Assembly (NCBI GenBank): GCA_945949875.1
Contig: CAMFGH010000002.1
Span: forward strand, 1 to 64,000
DNA from: an uncultured bacterium
Lineage (GTDB): Bacteria > Bacillota > Clostridia > Lachnospirales > Lachnospiraceae
Reading direction: 5' to 3'
DNA: 64,000 bases
Shown: positions 37,951 to 48,755 of the stretch, piece by piece
Layout of the letters: the number at the start of each line of letters is the position of its first letter
Position numbering within the stretch: position 1 is the stretch's first letter
Notes under the pieces: generated by a model
Database searches by the model: none
What the model saw: the letters and a program-made list of their open reading frames with translations, nothing else
Told to the model about the DNA's origin: nothing
Translations under genes and position numbers: made by a program

Positions 37951-40337
37951 TACACGCTTTCTGCCTTTCTTTGAAGCTCTATATTCTCACTACGTACCAA
38001 ATCATTCTTCTGAAACTCTGCTTTGCTTATCCCGGAACGTTTCCAAATCCATAATCCTGCCAGACACAACAGGCTAAGCAAAGATATCACTTCTGACACT
38101 CGGTAATACCAGGGACTTACAAATCCCACTTTGATATGCCCCTTATACTCACCCGGAATCCTTACAGATACCACATGGTTTTCTCCCGGAGCCACCTGTA
38201 ATAGCGTACCGGAATCCACATCCTCCGCTTGATACCCTCGGTAATACAGCATTGGAAGCTGTACAGTCTGGTCATCCACACCAGCATTCTCCACCATCAT
38301 GTCCACCTGCAGTGCTTTCTTCTGATAGGATTCCACCGTCACCGATTCCGGATAACCCACCTGTCCCTCTTTCAGGAGACTTTCATCTGTATCCACAGGC
38401 AAATACTCCCTTCCGGATAAATAGGAATTGCCCATACCATGATTGTCATAAAGATAATAGAAAGATGCTGAATTCAACAAATCACTAAAGAAAATTCCGG
38501 TAGGCAAAAGTACCAGCAGAAGTGTTATTCCAACATAAGCCTTCCACTCCCTATTTCCCAGATTCTTTTTTATCCAATCCCAGGTGATGCATCCAATCAC
38601 TGTAAGAAAAAGAGCTGCCATTTCCAATAATCTGGTTGGATACTGTAGTGCTGATATCAGTCTTTGCATTACGCCGCCCAGACTGTGTAACAAATCCCAA
38701 GGGAAGTATACAGACGACATCCACAAACACAGAATCCCTAATACAGCGCAGCTTAATGCCCATTTTCTATCCACTGCCACGCCGGAAACACCTTCCATAT
38801 GCTTTCCACAGGCATCCGGTTCCATGATAGCTTTCTCATGTTGGCCGCTTCGCGGTCTGCCACAGTACCATACATACCAGAAACACACCAGCACAAAGAT
38901 CAGTCCTATTCCCAAAGAAAAAGGAATCTCTCCTGCCATGCCGCCTGAAACATCGCTATCCCTGGAACCTGCAAAGTGGAACAAGCCCAAAAGCTGTGGC
39001 ACCAAGCTGCCATATCCTTGTATGGTTCGGGTATATACATTATCGCTGGTTATGATCAGCTTTTCATGCATCATATAGTCCAGGAACGGCACCAGAAACC
39101 AGGCATTTATCAGGATTGTCACTCCAACCGCCTTTATGCCCGCCAGCAGCGTTTCTTTTCGGCATACATTCCGGATATAAATCAAACACAATAGGAGACC
39201 AAACAGTGCTGCCAATTCACAGGTAAGCACATGACACTGTATGATGCCGGTCATAGCTATTACCAAAATGAGCCAAACATTTTTGTATTCTTTCTTTGCT
39301 GTATCCTCTGTCAATAATCTCCACAAACCATAAAACAGCAGTGGCAAAAAAATCATAGCTGTATACTGGCCCAGATGGTCCTTCAGGTACATACAGATAA
39401 ACCGATACATATTGAGGGTATATAAAGCACTTCCGAAGACGCCGATATACCGGTTTTGAAACATTCTGGAAAAGCTAAAATAGGCCACCAGCACCGTAGC
39501 GCAGTTGACCAGAAATTTATAAAACAAATATGTTGCCCCCATAGGGAATCCCATGATTCGTAAAAGGGCAGGCAGATACAGAAACGTATCACAGTAAAAA
39601 ATACCTGTTGCGTACCCATGCCCCTGCAGCCAGCCGGGCTGAATACGTACCGGAAACTGACCGGAAAGGAGGCCTTCTTTGATTCCTTCCACACGAAGTA
39701 GATGATATACGGTATCCGCTCCGGCAATCACATACCCTGAAAACAGCGGCACAGATGCAAGGACTACCATTCCACCCAGGCATATAACCAGAGTTCTATC
39801 AGAGATATCATACTCCTTCCATTTTCTGCCTATGGAAAGATACAGCCCATCCAATGTACCGAACACCAGAAGCCAAAAGGTAAACCACATGATGTTTCCC
39901 AGCTTAGACTGAGCCACTTGTGCCCCCAGTACACTGACCGATCCACCCTCGGCCAGAGTCACTCTGATTTGTGCCTCTTCGATACTTTCTTTTATCCAGA
40001 CCATGGTTTCTGCTTCCTGCAACCCACTGTAGAGCATACAGGTATTGCCAAGCAGTCCTCTGTAAGAAACATTTTTCCCTGTGATGGTCCAGACATTCAG
40101 GCAATCCTGCTCTGTTTGATAATGCAGTACAGCTTTATAGATTCCGGGTTTCAGCGCAAAGGAAGAACTCTCGAAAGAAACCTGTCCTTCCTCATTTTCA
40201 ACCATTTGAAACTGCTCGTTTCCAATATCTATTTGCTGCTTGGGCGTTACCAATCCCACCAGACAACACAGCAGAACGATACACTGCACGAAAGGAATCC
40301 ATATCCACTTTTTATGCAAGCTCAGTCCATTTCTCAT
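37950..40337 (-). CDS. PTPS_related/YfhO-like polytopic protein (GT-C-like), intact motif
   Basis: IAGADTVYHLLRVEGIKEGLLSGQFPVRIQPGWLQGHGYATGIFYCDTFLYLPALLRIMGFP; YFPWDLLHSLGGVMQRLISALQYPTRLLE. Confidence 0.8.
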   Translation of the reverse strand: MRNGLSLHKKWIWIPFVQCIVLLCCLVGLVTPKQQIDIGNEQFQMVENEEGQVSFESSSFALKPGIYKAVLHYQTEQDCLNVWTITGKNVSYRGLLGNTCMLYSGLQEAETMVWIKESIEEAQIRVTLAEGGSVSVLGAQVAQSKLGNIMWFTFWLLVFGTLDGLYLSIGRKWKEYDISDRTLVICLGGMVVLASVPLFSGYVIAGADTVYHLLRVEGIKEGLLSGQFPVRIQPGWLQGHGYATGIFYCDTFLYLPALLRIMGFPMGATYLFYKFLVNCATVLVAYFSFSRMFQNRYIGVFGSALYTLNMYRFICMYLKDHLGQYTAMIFLPLLFYGLWRLLTEDTAKKEYKNVWLILVIAMTGIIQCHVLTCELAALFGLLLCLIYIRNVCRKETLLAGIKAVGVTILINAWFLVPFLDYMMHEKLIITSDNVYTRTIQGYGSLVPQLLGLFHFAGSRDSDVSGGMAGEIPFSLGIGLIFVLVCFWYVWYCGRPRSGQHEKAIMEPDACGKHMEGVSGVAVDRKWALSCAVLGILCLWMSSVYFPWDLLHSLGGVMQRLISALQYPTRLLEMAALFLTVIGCITWDWIKKNLGNREWKAYVGITLLLVLLPTGIFFSDLLNSASFYYLYDNHGMGNSYLSGREYLPVDTDESLLKEGQVGYPESVTVESYQKKALQVDMMVENAGVDDQTVQLPMLYYRGYQAEDVDSGTLLQVAPGENHVVSVRIPGEYKGHIKVGFVSPWYYRVSEVISLLSLLCLAGLWIWKRSGISKAEFQKNDLVRSENIELQRKAESV

Positions 40338-40385
40338 ACTCTACTCACAGTCCATTTCTATACTCTGCTCAAAACGCTTTTCACC

Positions 40386-42749
40386 TTAGTCAGCTCTTTC
40401 AGCCTGACTGGCTCTTTTCATCTTGCCATCTCTTTGCATCCAGACAAGCCAAATGACAAATCCTATCAAAGTAATAACAGAAATCCAATCTGCCACATGC
40501 CAGTACCACTGACCGTCAAAATCGATCACCACTGTCCCCTGATAATGAGCCGGTAATTGCACCCGAAGAATTCCTTCATCGCCGATTACAATAGGAAGCT
40601 GCTCTCCGGTGGCACGATCTACTGCATGATATCCAATGTAGTACAACAGGTTTGCTTCCAGATAGCTTTCTTTATCTCCCTGATTTGCACAGGGAATTTC
40701 CATGTGGCTGTATTCTTTCTCATACTCACCAAAAGTTACATTTTCTCCGGCTATTAGCCTGTTATAAGGCAAATTTTTCAAATTTTCTATATCGGTATCC
40801 ATGATCAGATATTCCATACCGCTGACCATTTCGCTACCCATAGCCTCCGGGTTGCGAAGTCCTGACCAGAATTTATGAATCAAATCATCATCCATAAAGA
40901 AGATTGCTGTAAAAAGTGTTAAAATCAGAATCGATCCTGACCAAATGGCAACCATCTTTTTATGGTTCTCTTCCATAAACAATTTCAGTAATACACATCC
41001 CACAATGGTAAAACTGATGCTTACGATTACCAGAAAACGGTAAGGGAATTGTATACTGGAAATCACTTTTTCAAACACAGTTGCGCTGGATGCTATGGCT
41101 TCCCAAGGGAAAATATGTAAGCAGAAGGCCGAAGCTAATGTTCCAAGGCATACTGCCATTTTCCCCATTCCCCAATACTCACTCCTTTGATACTTTTCAC
41201 GATACAGAATCCATACATAATAAAATGCAATGGCACTCAGGAGAAAGGCCATACCCATACCAAAAGGTCGTACATTTCTCATCCCTTCGTAAATCATGTA
41301 GGCTTCCGCGCCTGCCCACTGGAACAGCGATAACAGCTGTGCCACAAACAATCCTTTGTACTGGATATGATTCACAAAGTTAAATACACGCATCTCCAGA
41401 TGCATGCTGTAATCCAAAAATGGTACCAAAAACCAAAGGGATAACAGCACTGATATAACAGCTGCAATGGCAAGAGTCCAGAATGTTTCTTTACGGAAGG
41501 TTCTCTTCCAAAGCACAACACATATGATGATGGTAAAAAGGCAGGCAAACTCTAAGCTCAACACGTGAGATAAGACCAGTCCGGAATACCCGATAATCAA
41601 TATCACGATGTTCTTCTTTTCTTTTGCCCTTTCTTTATCTTCTCCAAAAATCTGCCACAGACCATAGCAGATTACCGGGAAGAAAGTCATGGCTGTATAC
41701 TCACCCACTGCACCACGCATATAAATATTGTATAAGCGGTACAAAGATAACGTATAAATAGCAGTACCAAAAAGTCCCACTGCTTTACTCTTAAACATAT
41801 TTTTGAAACAGTAATAGCACACAAATACTGTTATAAAGTTGAGCAGCACAACACCCATCTTGTAACTTTGCATCAGGTCAAATCCCAATAAATGGAGCAG
41901 TGCTGTAGGCCAGAGGAACACATCCCCATACATAATGGAAACTGGATATCCCAGACCATTTAACCAGTTGGGATGCATTCTGGCAGGGAACTGTCCTGCT
42001 TTCCATGCCTGCACGATTCCTTCAATACGGGTGAAATGGAAGTACACATCGTCATCCAAATGAATGTAGTCGATAAACATGGGATAGGAAGCCAGCACTC
42101 CGATCACGATCAGCCAGAATCCCACCTTTTTCGTACTGATTTCTGCCTTTTGAAAGCTCTTATGAATCCACATCCAGAGCAGCAGATCCACAACCCCTGC
42201 AAAAAGAAGGAAATAAACCAGATATATTCCATACTGAAGACCGGTCTGCTGTAAGGTGATTCCCCGAAGCCAGAGCGCGCCGGCACCGGTATAGTAAATC
42301 TTGATTCGTAAAGAGTCGGTATCGTTCTTTAACCGAAAGGTAACCCCTGTAGAATTGGTCTTGTCCCGGTCATGAAGAGAAAACGCATTTACCAGCAGCT
42401 CCCCATAGCCAAGACTATCATCCTCTATCTTACAAACCTGTTCCCCTGTGCCTTCAAATTGAAGTTCCACACGGTACAATCCCTTTTTCAGAGAAAGCGG
42501 ACCTGTACTAAGGCAGATATCCCCTTCCATACCGCTCAGTTCATCGATATAGAAATCCCCATTCTCCTGAAATTCACCTGCATAAATCTCATAATCATTT
42601 TGAGAAAAACTGATTACTTCTTTCTGTTCAAAGCTCTTTACAAGCAAAAATACTAAAACAAGTGCTTCTAACAAAAAGAGAATGCCCCAAATCAGATTCC
42701 CTTTTATTCTATTTTCTTTTCTTACTTCACTCTTTATTTTACTTTCCAC
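40386..42749 (-). CDS. PTPS_related/YfhO-like polytopic protein (GT-C-like), intact motif
   Basis: HLDDDVYFHFTRIEGIVQAWKAGQFPARMHPNWLNGLGYPVSIMYGDVFLWPTALLHLLGF; FPWEAIASSATVFEKVISSIQFPYRFL. Confidence 0.8.
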   Translation of the reverse strand: MESKIKSEVRKENRIKGNLIWGILFLLEALVLVFLLVKSFEQKEVISFSQNDYEIYAGEFQENGDFYIDELSGMEGDICLSTGPLSLKKGLYRVELQFEGTGEQVCKIEDDSLGYGELLVNAFSLHDRDKTNSTGVTFRLKNDTDSLRIKIYYTGAGALWLRGITLQQTGLQYGIYLVYFLLFAGVVDLLLWMWIHKSFQKAEISTKKVGFWLIVIGVLASYPMFIDYIHLDDDVYFHFTRIEGIVQAWKAGQFPARMHPNWLNGLGYPVSIMYGDVFLWPTALLHLLGFDLMQSYKMGVVLLNFITVFVCYYCFKNMFKSKAVGLFGTAIYTLSLYRLYNIYMRGAVGEYTAMTFFPVICYGLWQIFGEDKERAKEKKNIVILIIGYSGLVLSHVLSLEFACLFTIIICVVLWKRTFRKETFWTLAIAAVISVLLSLWFLVPFLDYSMHLEMRVFNFVNHIQYKGLFVAQLLSLFQWAGAEAYMIYEGMRNVRPFGMGMAFLLSAIAFYYVWILYREKYQRSEYWGMGKMAVCLGTLASAFCLHIFPWEAIASSATVFEKVISSIQFPYRFLVIVSISFTIVGCVLLKLFMEENHKKMVAIWSGSILILTLFTAIFFMDDDLIHKFWSGLRNPEAMGSEMVSGMEYLIMDTDIENLKNLPYNRLIAGENVTFGEYEKEYSHMEIPCANQGDKESYLEANLLYYIGYHAVDRATGEQLPIVIGDEGILRVQLPAHYQGTVVIDFDGQWYWHVADWISVITLIGFVIWLVWMQRDGKMKRASQAERAD

Positions 42750-43770
42750 GTAATTTCTTCTTCCACTTTCTGGCTGTATTTAAAGCCACATAATATAAAT
42801 AAAAACCCAGATTGCTCTTCATATGAAGGGCTGCCAGTTTCTTTTCCTCAGCCCCGATTTTCTCCTGATAGTACTCATTTTTCTGGAAATCAGGGAAATA
42901 TTTCTTCATGCCATCCCGCAACTCTGCCAGGAAAGATAGCTTACGATGCTTTACCCCTGACATGTAGGAAAATAAAGTTGTGATATAATACAGTTCCGCA
43001 AAGCGAAATTCTATTTCAGCCCGATATTCTTTCAGAAAGTCTCTGGAGGCACACTCCATTACCAGCAGTTCGCAGGATTTCATCCGGTCTCTGCACTTTG
43101 CTTCGGAAATATAATGGACCGTGGAAACGTTGTGCTGATAATAGTAATACATTGGCTCATTAATCTTTTCAAAACGCTTACAGTAAAGCATCCAGACTGT
43201 ACCTGCACAGTTATCTTCATAAAAGATTCCTTCCGGGAAATTCAGTCCATGCTCCTGTATCATGCTGTGCCGATATACCTTGATCACCATGCTTCCCGGC
43301 CGCATGGCCAGTTTTTTGTGCTGTTCCAGAGTGCATGGTCCCGTCTGCTCATCCGTATTATTCCGGATAATAGTTCCCACTTCCATGGTGTGTTCCGAAA
43401 CCAGATTGTAATCGCAGCCAACCACATCCGCACCGGTTTCTTCTGCTTTTCCAATCAGCTTCTCATAAAAATCCGGTGTGACCCAGTCGTCACTGTCGAT
43501 AAAACCGATCCATTCTCCGGACGCTATCTTTAAGCCTTCATTCTTTGCACCGCCCTGTCGCTTATTCTGACTGTAATGGATCACCTTAAAACGTTCCGGA
43601 TAATCAAACTCATAGCGACGTAATATCTCCAGGGAGTTATCCGTAGATGCATCATCCACAGCAATAATCTCTAAATCCTTTAAAGTCTGATGAATCAGAG
43701 AGTTCAAACAATATTCTAATTTTCCATCTCCGGCCATGTTATAAACCGGTACGATTACGCTGCATTTCAT
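42739..43770 (-). CDS. GT2 glycosyltransferase
   Basis: CSVIVPVYNMAGDGKLEYCLNSLIHQTLKDLEIIAVDDASTDNSLEILRRY; GFIDSDDWV. Confidence 0.92.
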   Translation of the reverse strand: MKCSVIVPVYNMAGDGKLEYCLNSLIHQTLKDLEIIAVDDASTDNSLEILRRYEFDYPERFKVIHYSQNKRQGGAKNEGLKIASGEWIGFIDSDDWVTPDFYEKLIGKAEETGADVVGCDYNLVSEHTMEVGTIIRNNTDEQTGPCTLEQHKKLAMRPGSMVIKVYRHSMIQEHGLNFPEGIFYEDNCAGTVWMLYCKRFEKINEPMYYYYQHNVSTVHYISEAKCRDRMKSCELLVMECASRDFLKEYRAEIEFRFAELYYITTLFSYMSGVKHRKLSFLAELRDGMKKYFPDFQKNEYYQEKIGAEEKKLAALHMKSNLGFYLYYVALNTARKWKKKLRGK

Positions 43771-43838
43771 CTATTCTCTCCTAACATCATCCTTCGCTTC
43801 ACATTACAAAACACTCGTATTACGTTTCAATATAAGCT

Positions 43839-45584
43839 CTATTTCTGCTTTTCCAAAGTTGCCTTTCCACCTTCGATGCGATATATCATGTCACATTTTT
43901 CAATGGTCTGTAACCTATGGGCAATAATAACCAGTGTCTTACGCCCCTGCAGACTGTTAATGGCATCCATAATAGCCGCTTCTGTATCATTATCCAGTGC
44001 TGAAGTAGCCTCATCCAGGATCAGCACTTCCGGATCATAATAAAGCGCCCTGGCGATACCCAGTCTCTGTCTCTGTCCACCGGAAATACGGATTCCTCGT
44101 TCCCCGATACCGGTATTCAGTCCCTCCGGCAAGCTACGCACAAACTCATCCATCTGGGCTTCTTTCAGTACTTCCCAGATACGGTTCATATCGATTTCAT
44201 CTTCCGGTACACCAAATGCCACATTTTTCAAAATGGTATCATCCAGCATAAAGATAAGCTGTGGAATATAACCCACATTTTTCAGCCAGCTTCTGTACTC
44301 GTCCTTAATATTTACATCATCTGCATAGACTCCACCGGTCTGTACTTCCAGAAGTCCCAGAAGAATATCCACCACTGTAGTTTTTCCGGCACCGGAAGCC
44401 CCTACGATACCTACAGACGCCCCAATTGGAATCTCCATATCTGCATGGTCGAAAATGAGCACATCCGAGTTCGGATAATGGTAGGTCACATCACGCATGG
44501 ATATACTTTTATGAATCGGAAGTTTTTTGTCTGTTTCTTTTGCAAAGCTCATATCCGTATTTTTGCCGGATATCTCGTCCTGCAGATTATCACTGACGCC
44601 CATAAAGAAAGGCTGATAAAATGCAATAGAGGTAAGCTGATTGTTAATACGGTTGGCACAAGGCATGAGACGTATAGCGGCCACGCTAAATGCGGATAAA
44701 ATCGGCATCATCTGGGTAAAATCCCGTCCTGTTGCCACAAGCACCATCATGTAAGAAACCATACCGATGATACAGATGGTCTCGATCAGCAGTCTTGGAA
44801 TGCTGTTGTACAACGTATATTTCTGTACCGCATCTACATAGCCTTTACCGCATTTGATATATTCATCTGTAAAATACTGCTCTTTCCCGGCAATCTTTAC
44901 TTCTTTGATTCCCTGTACTGTCTGGGAAATCCACTTAAATAATCCACTGTAATAATTCTGGTTGTCCTCACCTGCCTTATGCATGATGGGCTTGATCACG
45001 GATTTGATCACCCACAAGGTAGTGATCAAAAGTACTGCAATCATGGCTGTCATCATCCAGTCCGATAACAGAAGCACTGCTAACAGGAAAACAAATACAA
45101 TGGTCTCAGATACCAGCTGTAAAATAGACAGGATCAGCGCGTACATATTATTCACATCTGATGTAATGTTTCTCTGAATCACTGCTGTATCCGCATTTAA
45201 GTAAAACTCATACCCTTTGCGCAGATAGTTTTTCATCATACGCTCCGAAGTACGAAACTGATTGGTATATACAAAACGGTACATAAATTTCTGCTGCCAG
45301 TACAAGTAAATATTTTTCACCACAAAAGTCAGGATCAGTGCTCCCATGATCAGAAGCGCAAACTCTTTCAGACTCTGCATGTGGAGTCCATAATAAAGCT
45401 TGTTTACAATATCATACTTCTCCACCGCATTTTCATCGATGACCACTTCAATAACCGGAATGACAAGCGAAATACTGCACGCTTCCAAAATCGCCCCGAT
45501 GATCATCATCACCACCATCAGGATCATGGTGCTTTTCTGCTTCCTATCTAATAAAACATTCAACTTCTTTAATATTTTTAACAT
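43839..45584 (-). CDS. ABC transporter, fused permease-ATPase (PglK-like flippase)
   Basis: VGIVGASGAGKTTVVDILLGLL; ISGGQRQRLGIARALYYDPEVLILDEATSALD; N-terminal TM domain. Confidence 0.9.
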   Translation of the reverse strand: MLKILKKLNVLLDRKQKSTMILMVVMMIIGAILEACSISLVIPVIEVVIDENAVEKYDIVNKLYYGLHMQSLKEFALLIMGALILTFVVKNIYLYWQQKFMYRFVYTNQFRTSERMMKNYLRKGYEFYLNADTAVIQRNITSDVNNMYALILSILQLVSETIVFVFLLAVLLLSDWMMTAMIAVLLITTLWVIKSVIKPIMHKAGEDNQNYYSGLFKWISQTVQGIKEVKIAGKEQYFTDEYIKCGKGYVDAVQKYTLYNSIPRLLIETICIIGMVSYMMVLVATGRDFTQMMPILSAFSVAAIRLMPCANRINNQLTSIAFYQPFFMGVSDNLQDEISGKNTDMSFAKETDKKLPIHKSISMRDVTYHYPNSDVLIFDHADMEIPIGASVGIVGASGAGKTTVVDILLGLLEVQTGGVYADDVNIKDEYRSWLKNVGYIPQLIFMLDDTILKNVAFGVPEDEIDMNRIWEVLKEAQMDEFVRSLPEGLNTGIGERGIRISGGQRQRLGIARALYYDPEVLILDEATSALDNDTEAAIMDAINSLQGRKTLVIIAHRLQTIEKCDMIYRIEGGKATLEKQK

Positions 45585-45600
45585 TTCTTTCCTCTTGTTT

Positions 45601-45639
45601 CGCTATATTTATGTATACCATTTCCAAACACATATAGCG
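45601..45639. repeat. Inverted repeat in ABC transporter leader
   Basis: CGCTATAT ... ATATAGCG. Confidence 0.6.
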
Positions 45640-45733
45640 TATTTTATGTGGAATGACAACCACATTCCCTTTATCATCTTTTCCTTGAGTTTACAACTGT
45701 ACTTTCTTCATCAGCTTTATTATACGTACATAT

Positions 45734-45786
45734 GAGTTGTGGCTCGTTTTTCTTCAGGTCTGAAGAAAAATGCAGCCATCAACTCA
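45734..45786. repeat. Long hairpin in intergenic/leader region
   Basis: GAGTTGTGGCT..cg-TTTTTCTTCAG-gt-CTGAAGAAAAA-tgc..AGCCATCAACTC; central 11-bp arms perfect, outer stem with a bulge. Confidence 0.8.
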
Positions 45787-45831
45787 CATAAATACCATCA
45801 AAAGAAATGCGGTTGTCAACTCTTCTCATCC

Positions 45832-46959
45832 CTACTGCTTGGAAATGGTTTCATCTTCCTTCTCTAAGATTCCAATCCGCTTATTTTGGTTGTGGATCAT
45901 CGGATCTTCATACTTGTCCATAAACTCATCTCCCAATCGGACAAGCTTGTCGGCAAAGGTAATCCCTTTCAAGTCGGTAAACACCGTTACCACAATGTCA
46001 AAGCGAAGTCCTTCAAAGAAATTCAACATTTCCATAGGCATAGTACCATCAAACATGGGATATCCCGGAAATACTTTACTATAATCCAGTTCATCACGGG
46101 GATGAGGTTTGATGAAGATCTGTCCCTGTTTTTCGTAGGTATCCACAATATCACGGAAGATTTTCTCCCGTACATCCAGGGTACAAAGGGGATCTGTCAG
46201 AATCAATATTTTCGGTGTGGTTTTTCCATCTTCCGACACCTGATTGCACTGGTCTATCTTTTCCTTCAGTCCATCCATATCACGGACAAAGGCCTGCAGG
46301 ATGATATCCTTATCCTCCTGTGTCAGCCGGTCCACCAGCTGCTTTCTGGGCAGCTCCCTATATTTTGGACAGGGCATCTGAATCGCCCCAATATCATTGA
46401 CTTCCATATCCAGGCAGTACTTTCCATAACCATTCTGGACAAAAATCAGATTCAATTTATTGGACAAAAATGCCTTCAGGCCGAAATGTCCTCTGTTGTC
46501 ATATCTGGCTGCATCAAAATGAACCAGACAGTTCAGACCATCCTCCAAAGCATGATATCTGATCTTATTCTGGTTTAAATAATATCCGATGGGATCGGAA
46601 TCACAGAAAACATATACCTCACCGTACTGTTTAAAATCTACCGGTACATAAGGTGCTTCCAGCTTTGCATACCGCCTGGTAAATTTGATACGCTGCCACA
46701 TATTGAAAACGATATTCCCTTTATCTACCCGGTATTTGGCCAGCTCCGGAAAAAAATCTTCTCTTTTTTCATCAAAGGGAAGCACTTCCTCAAACAATCC
46801 CGTAGATAAAGCACGTTCTCCGAAATCTTCAAAATGGTTAGACATGCTGCTCAGAAGCAGGGTAGCCTGTCCACGTTTTTCCCGGGGTAGTGCCAGTTCC
46901 TTTAAAAATGCTATATAGGCATGATAATAGGTGTGACATACATAAATTCGATCTTTCAT
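45832..46959 (-). CDS. GT52/polysialyltransferase-like glycosyltransferase; candidate nonulosonic acid transferase
   Basis: MKDRIYVCHTYYHAYIAFL (N-terminal style of Lst/polyST proteins); IFIKPHPRDELDYSKVFPGYPMFDGTMPMEML (HP motif as in CMP-sialyltransferase families). Confidence 0.6.
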   Translation of the reverse strand: MKDRIYVCHTYYHAYIAFLKELALPREKRGQATLLLSSMSNHFEDFGERALSTGLFEEVLPFDEKREDFFPELAKYRVDKGNIVFNMWQRIKFTRRYAKLEAPYVPVDFKQYGEVYVFCDSDPIGYYLNQNKIRYHALEDGLNCLVHFDAARYDNRGHFGLKAFLSNKLNLIFVQNGYGKYCLDMEVNDIGAIQMPCPKYRELPRKQLVDRLTQEDKDIILQAFVRDMDGLKEKIDQCNQVSEDGKTTPKILILTDPLCTLDVREKIFRDIVDTYEKQGQIFIKPHPRDELDYSKVFPGYPMFDGTMPMEMLNFFEGLRFDIVVTVFTDLKGITFADKLVRLGDEFMDKYEDPMIHNQNKRIGILEKEDETISKQ

Positions 46960-47030
46960 TTCAAATGCATGACCTCTGCAATCTATTAATATTTCTTTTT
47001 GAACATAGTTGATTTGATTATATCATTTTT

Positions 47031-48755
47031 CTAGAACTGTGCAAAGTATCCATCTAAATAGTTCAGCCTTTCCCGCACATAATCCTCCAGCATAGTCAGA
47101 TCTGTTTCGTTATCCACCTCCGGCCATTTTTGACTTTCTCTTTCAAAAGCTCCCGACTGTACCAGAACATTCCTATTTTCCTGCATGATCCGGATGATAT
47201 GCTCCTCAGAGAGTATGTCTTTCCGATAGCTTTGCCACTTCCTTTTCAGCAGTTCTGCACTTCCACCTACATTTTGTCTGAAATAATCCTCTAATACAGG
47301 CTCTACATAATTGACACTTGTGTCAGCATTAAATTGCAGATAATTATGTTCCGGATCATAGGCATAGCAATCCCCAAAGGTAAAATTCATATCCCAGGGA
47401 ATGGTAACCATCTTATACCCGGAAACATTTCCGGCCGGTGTGGCAGCTACATAGGTATTTTTCAGATAATTATCATATCCCGCCACTGCCTGTATATAAA
47501 TCAGGTAATCAGCCAGATTATCCGGGTAAGTCATATCTGCATACAATCCCATATCCGGTGCCCAATATTTTGCAGACAAATATATCTTCATGGGTTCCCA
47601 TAAAGGTTCCACGGTTACAAAATCCTCCGGATACCGGATTCGAATGGGATAGCACACTTCGTAGTTCTGCTCAACCGATGCCTGGATATCCTCGGCCGAG
47701 GGCATTTCCCAATCCAGTATTTTATAGAGAACATCCTCGCCCCCCAGTCCCAGCGTATCTTCATTGATGGGAAGCATCATTCCATACAGTCCCAGATACT
47801 CTCCGTCCAGGATCACCTCGCAGTACTCCATCTCTGCTCCGGATTCATCGAATTCATAATCCTGTCCGGCAATCTCCTTCCAAATTTCCAGTGAAGTTTT
47901 ATCCCGTATCTTGGAAACATCACTATACATCGCATTCAGTTTCCATTTTTCACTGCTTTCCATACCAAACAGAGAGGTACTGACACCTTGCTCCTGTTCA
48001 TCCAGCAATTTGAGGGCATAACTTTTCTTGGAAAAGACAGAGGATGTCTGTCCTCTCTCATGATAACAAATTCCTCTTTTTAAGATTTGATAAGGCTTTG
48101 TGGCCTGAAAAATCGTCACATTCCCATAGTATCTGGTTTCCGAATTATACACATAATCATCGATCTCTTCGATGGGATATTCTCTTGGTTCTTCCCGGGA
48201 TGTGGTGATTGCCACAACCGGCAGTCCGGTCAATACCAGTCCCGCCTGCTGATAAGCATCTCCTGTATAAAAGATGACCCGGAATTCATGTCCTTCCCTT
48301 ACTGCATCCTTCAGCTTTTCGATTCTATCCTTTTCCTCCTGGTCCGGCGCATTTACACTCTTTTGCTTTCCATTCGTCTCCCCGGTCAGATACTCATCTT
48401 CGCATATTGCAAATCCCTTCAACTGTCCATAAAAATCAAGGCTGTCGGGAAAATACCAGTCGTTAGAATCATTCATACAAACAGACAAGTAAAATCGATT
48501 CTCTTCTTTTACATAGGGTAATTCATACCCGGAAATAAACAGCCCACCCTGACTATCCTGCAATAAAGTCTGCGAAGCCCTTCTCTGTTCTGCAATCTGT
48601 TCCCACTGCCCTTTTTCTACCGCATAGTCCCACAAATTCTTACTTTTTTCCCCGGAAAGAGCACAGATATACACTGCAGCCAGAAGCATCAGGCTGAAAA
48701 GCAGTACGACACCATATTTATCTTTGCCTTTTTTAATCTGCTGTAAAGTAATCAT
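47031..48755 (-). CDS. CotH-family putative kinase, membrane anchored
   Basis: GICYHERGQTSSVFSKKSYALKLLDE; EYCEVILDGEYLGLYGMML; YDNYLKNTYVA; TIPWDMNFTFGD; 23-bp overlap with upstream CotH gene. Confidence 0.85.
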   Translation of the reverse strand: MITLQQIKKGKDKYGVVLLFSLMLLAAVYICALSGEKSKNLWDYAVEKGQWEQIAEQRRASQTLLQDSQGGLFISGYELPYVKEENRFYLSVCMNDSNDWYFPDSLDFYGQLKGFAICEDEYLTGETNGKQKSVNAPDQEEKDRIEKLKDAVREGHEFRVIFYTGDAYQQAGLVLTGLPVVAITTSREEPREYPIEEIDDYVYNSETRYYGNVTIFQATKPYQILKRGICYHERGQTSSVFSKKSYALKLLDEQEQGVSTSLFGMESSEKWKLNAMYSDVSKIRDKTSLEIWKEIAGQDYEFDESGAEMEYCEVILDGEYLGLYGMMLPINEDTLGLGGEDVLYKILDWEMPSAEDIQASVEQNYEVCYPIRIRYPEDFVTVEPLWEPMKIYLSAKYWAPDMGLYADMTYPDNLADYLIYIQAVAGYDNYLKNTYVAATPAGNVSGYKMVTIPWDMNFTFGDCYAYDPEHNYLQFNADTSVNYVEPVLEDYFRQNVGGSAELLKRKWQSYRKDILSEEHIIRIMQENRNVLVQSGAFERESQKWPEVDNETDLTMLEDYVRERLNYLDGYFAQF

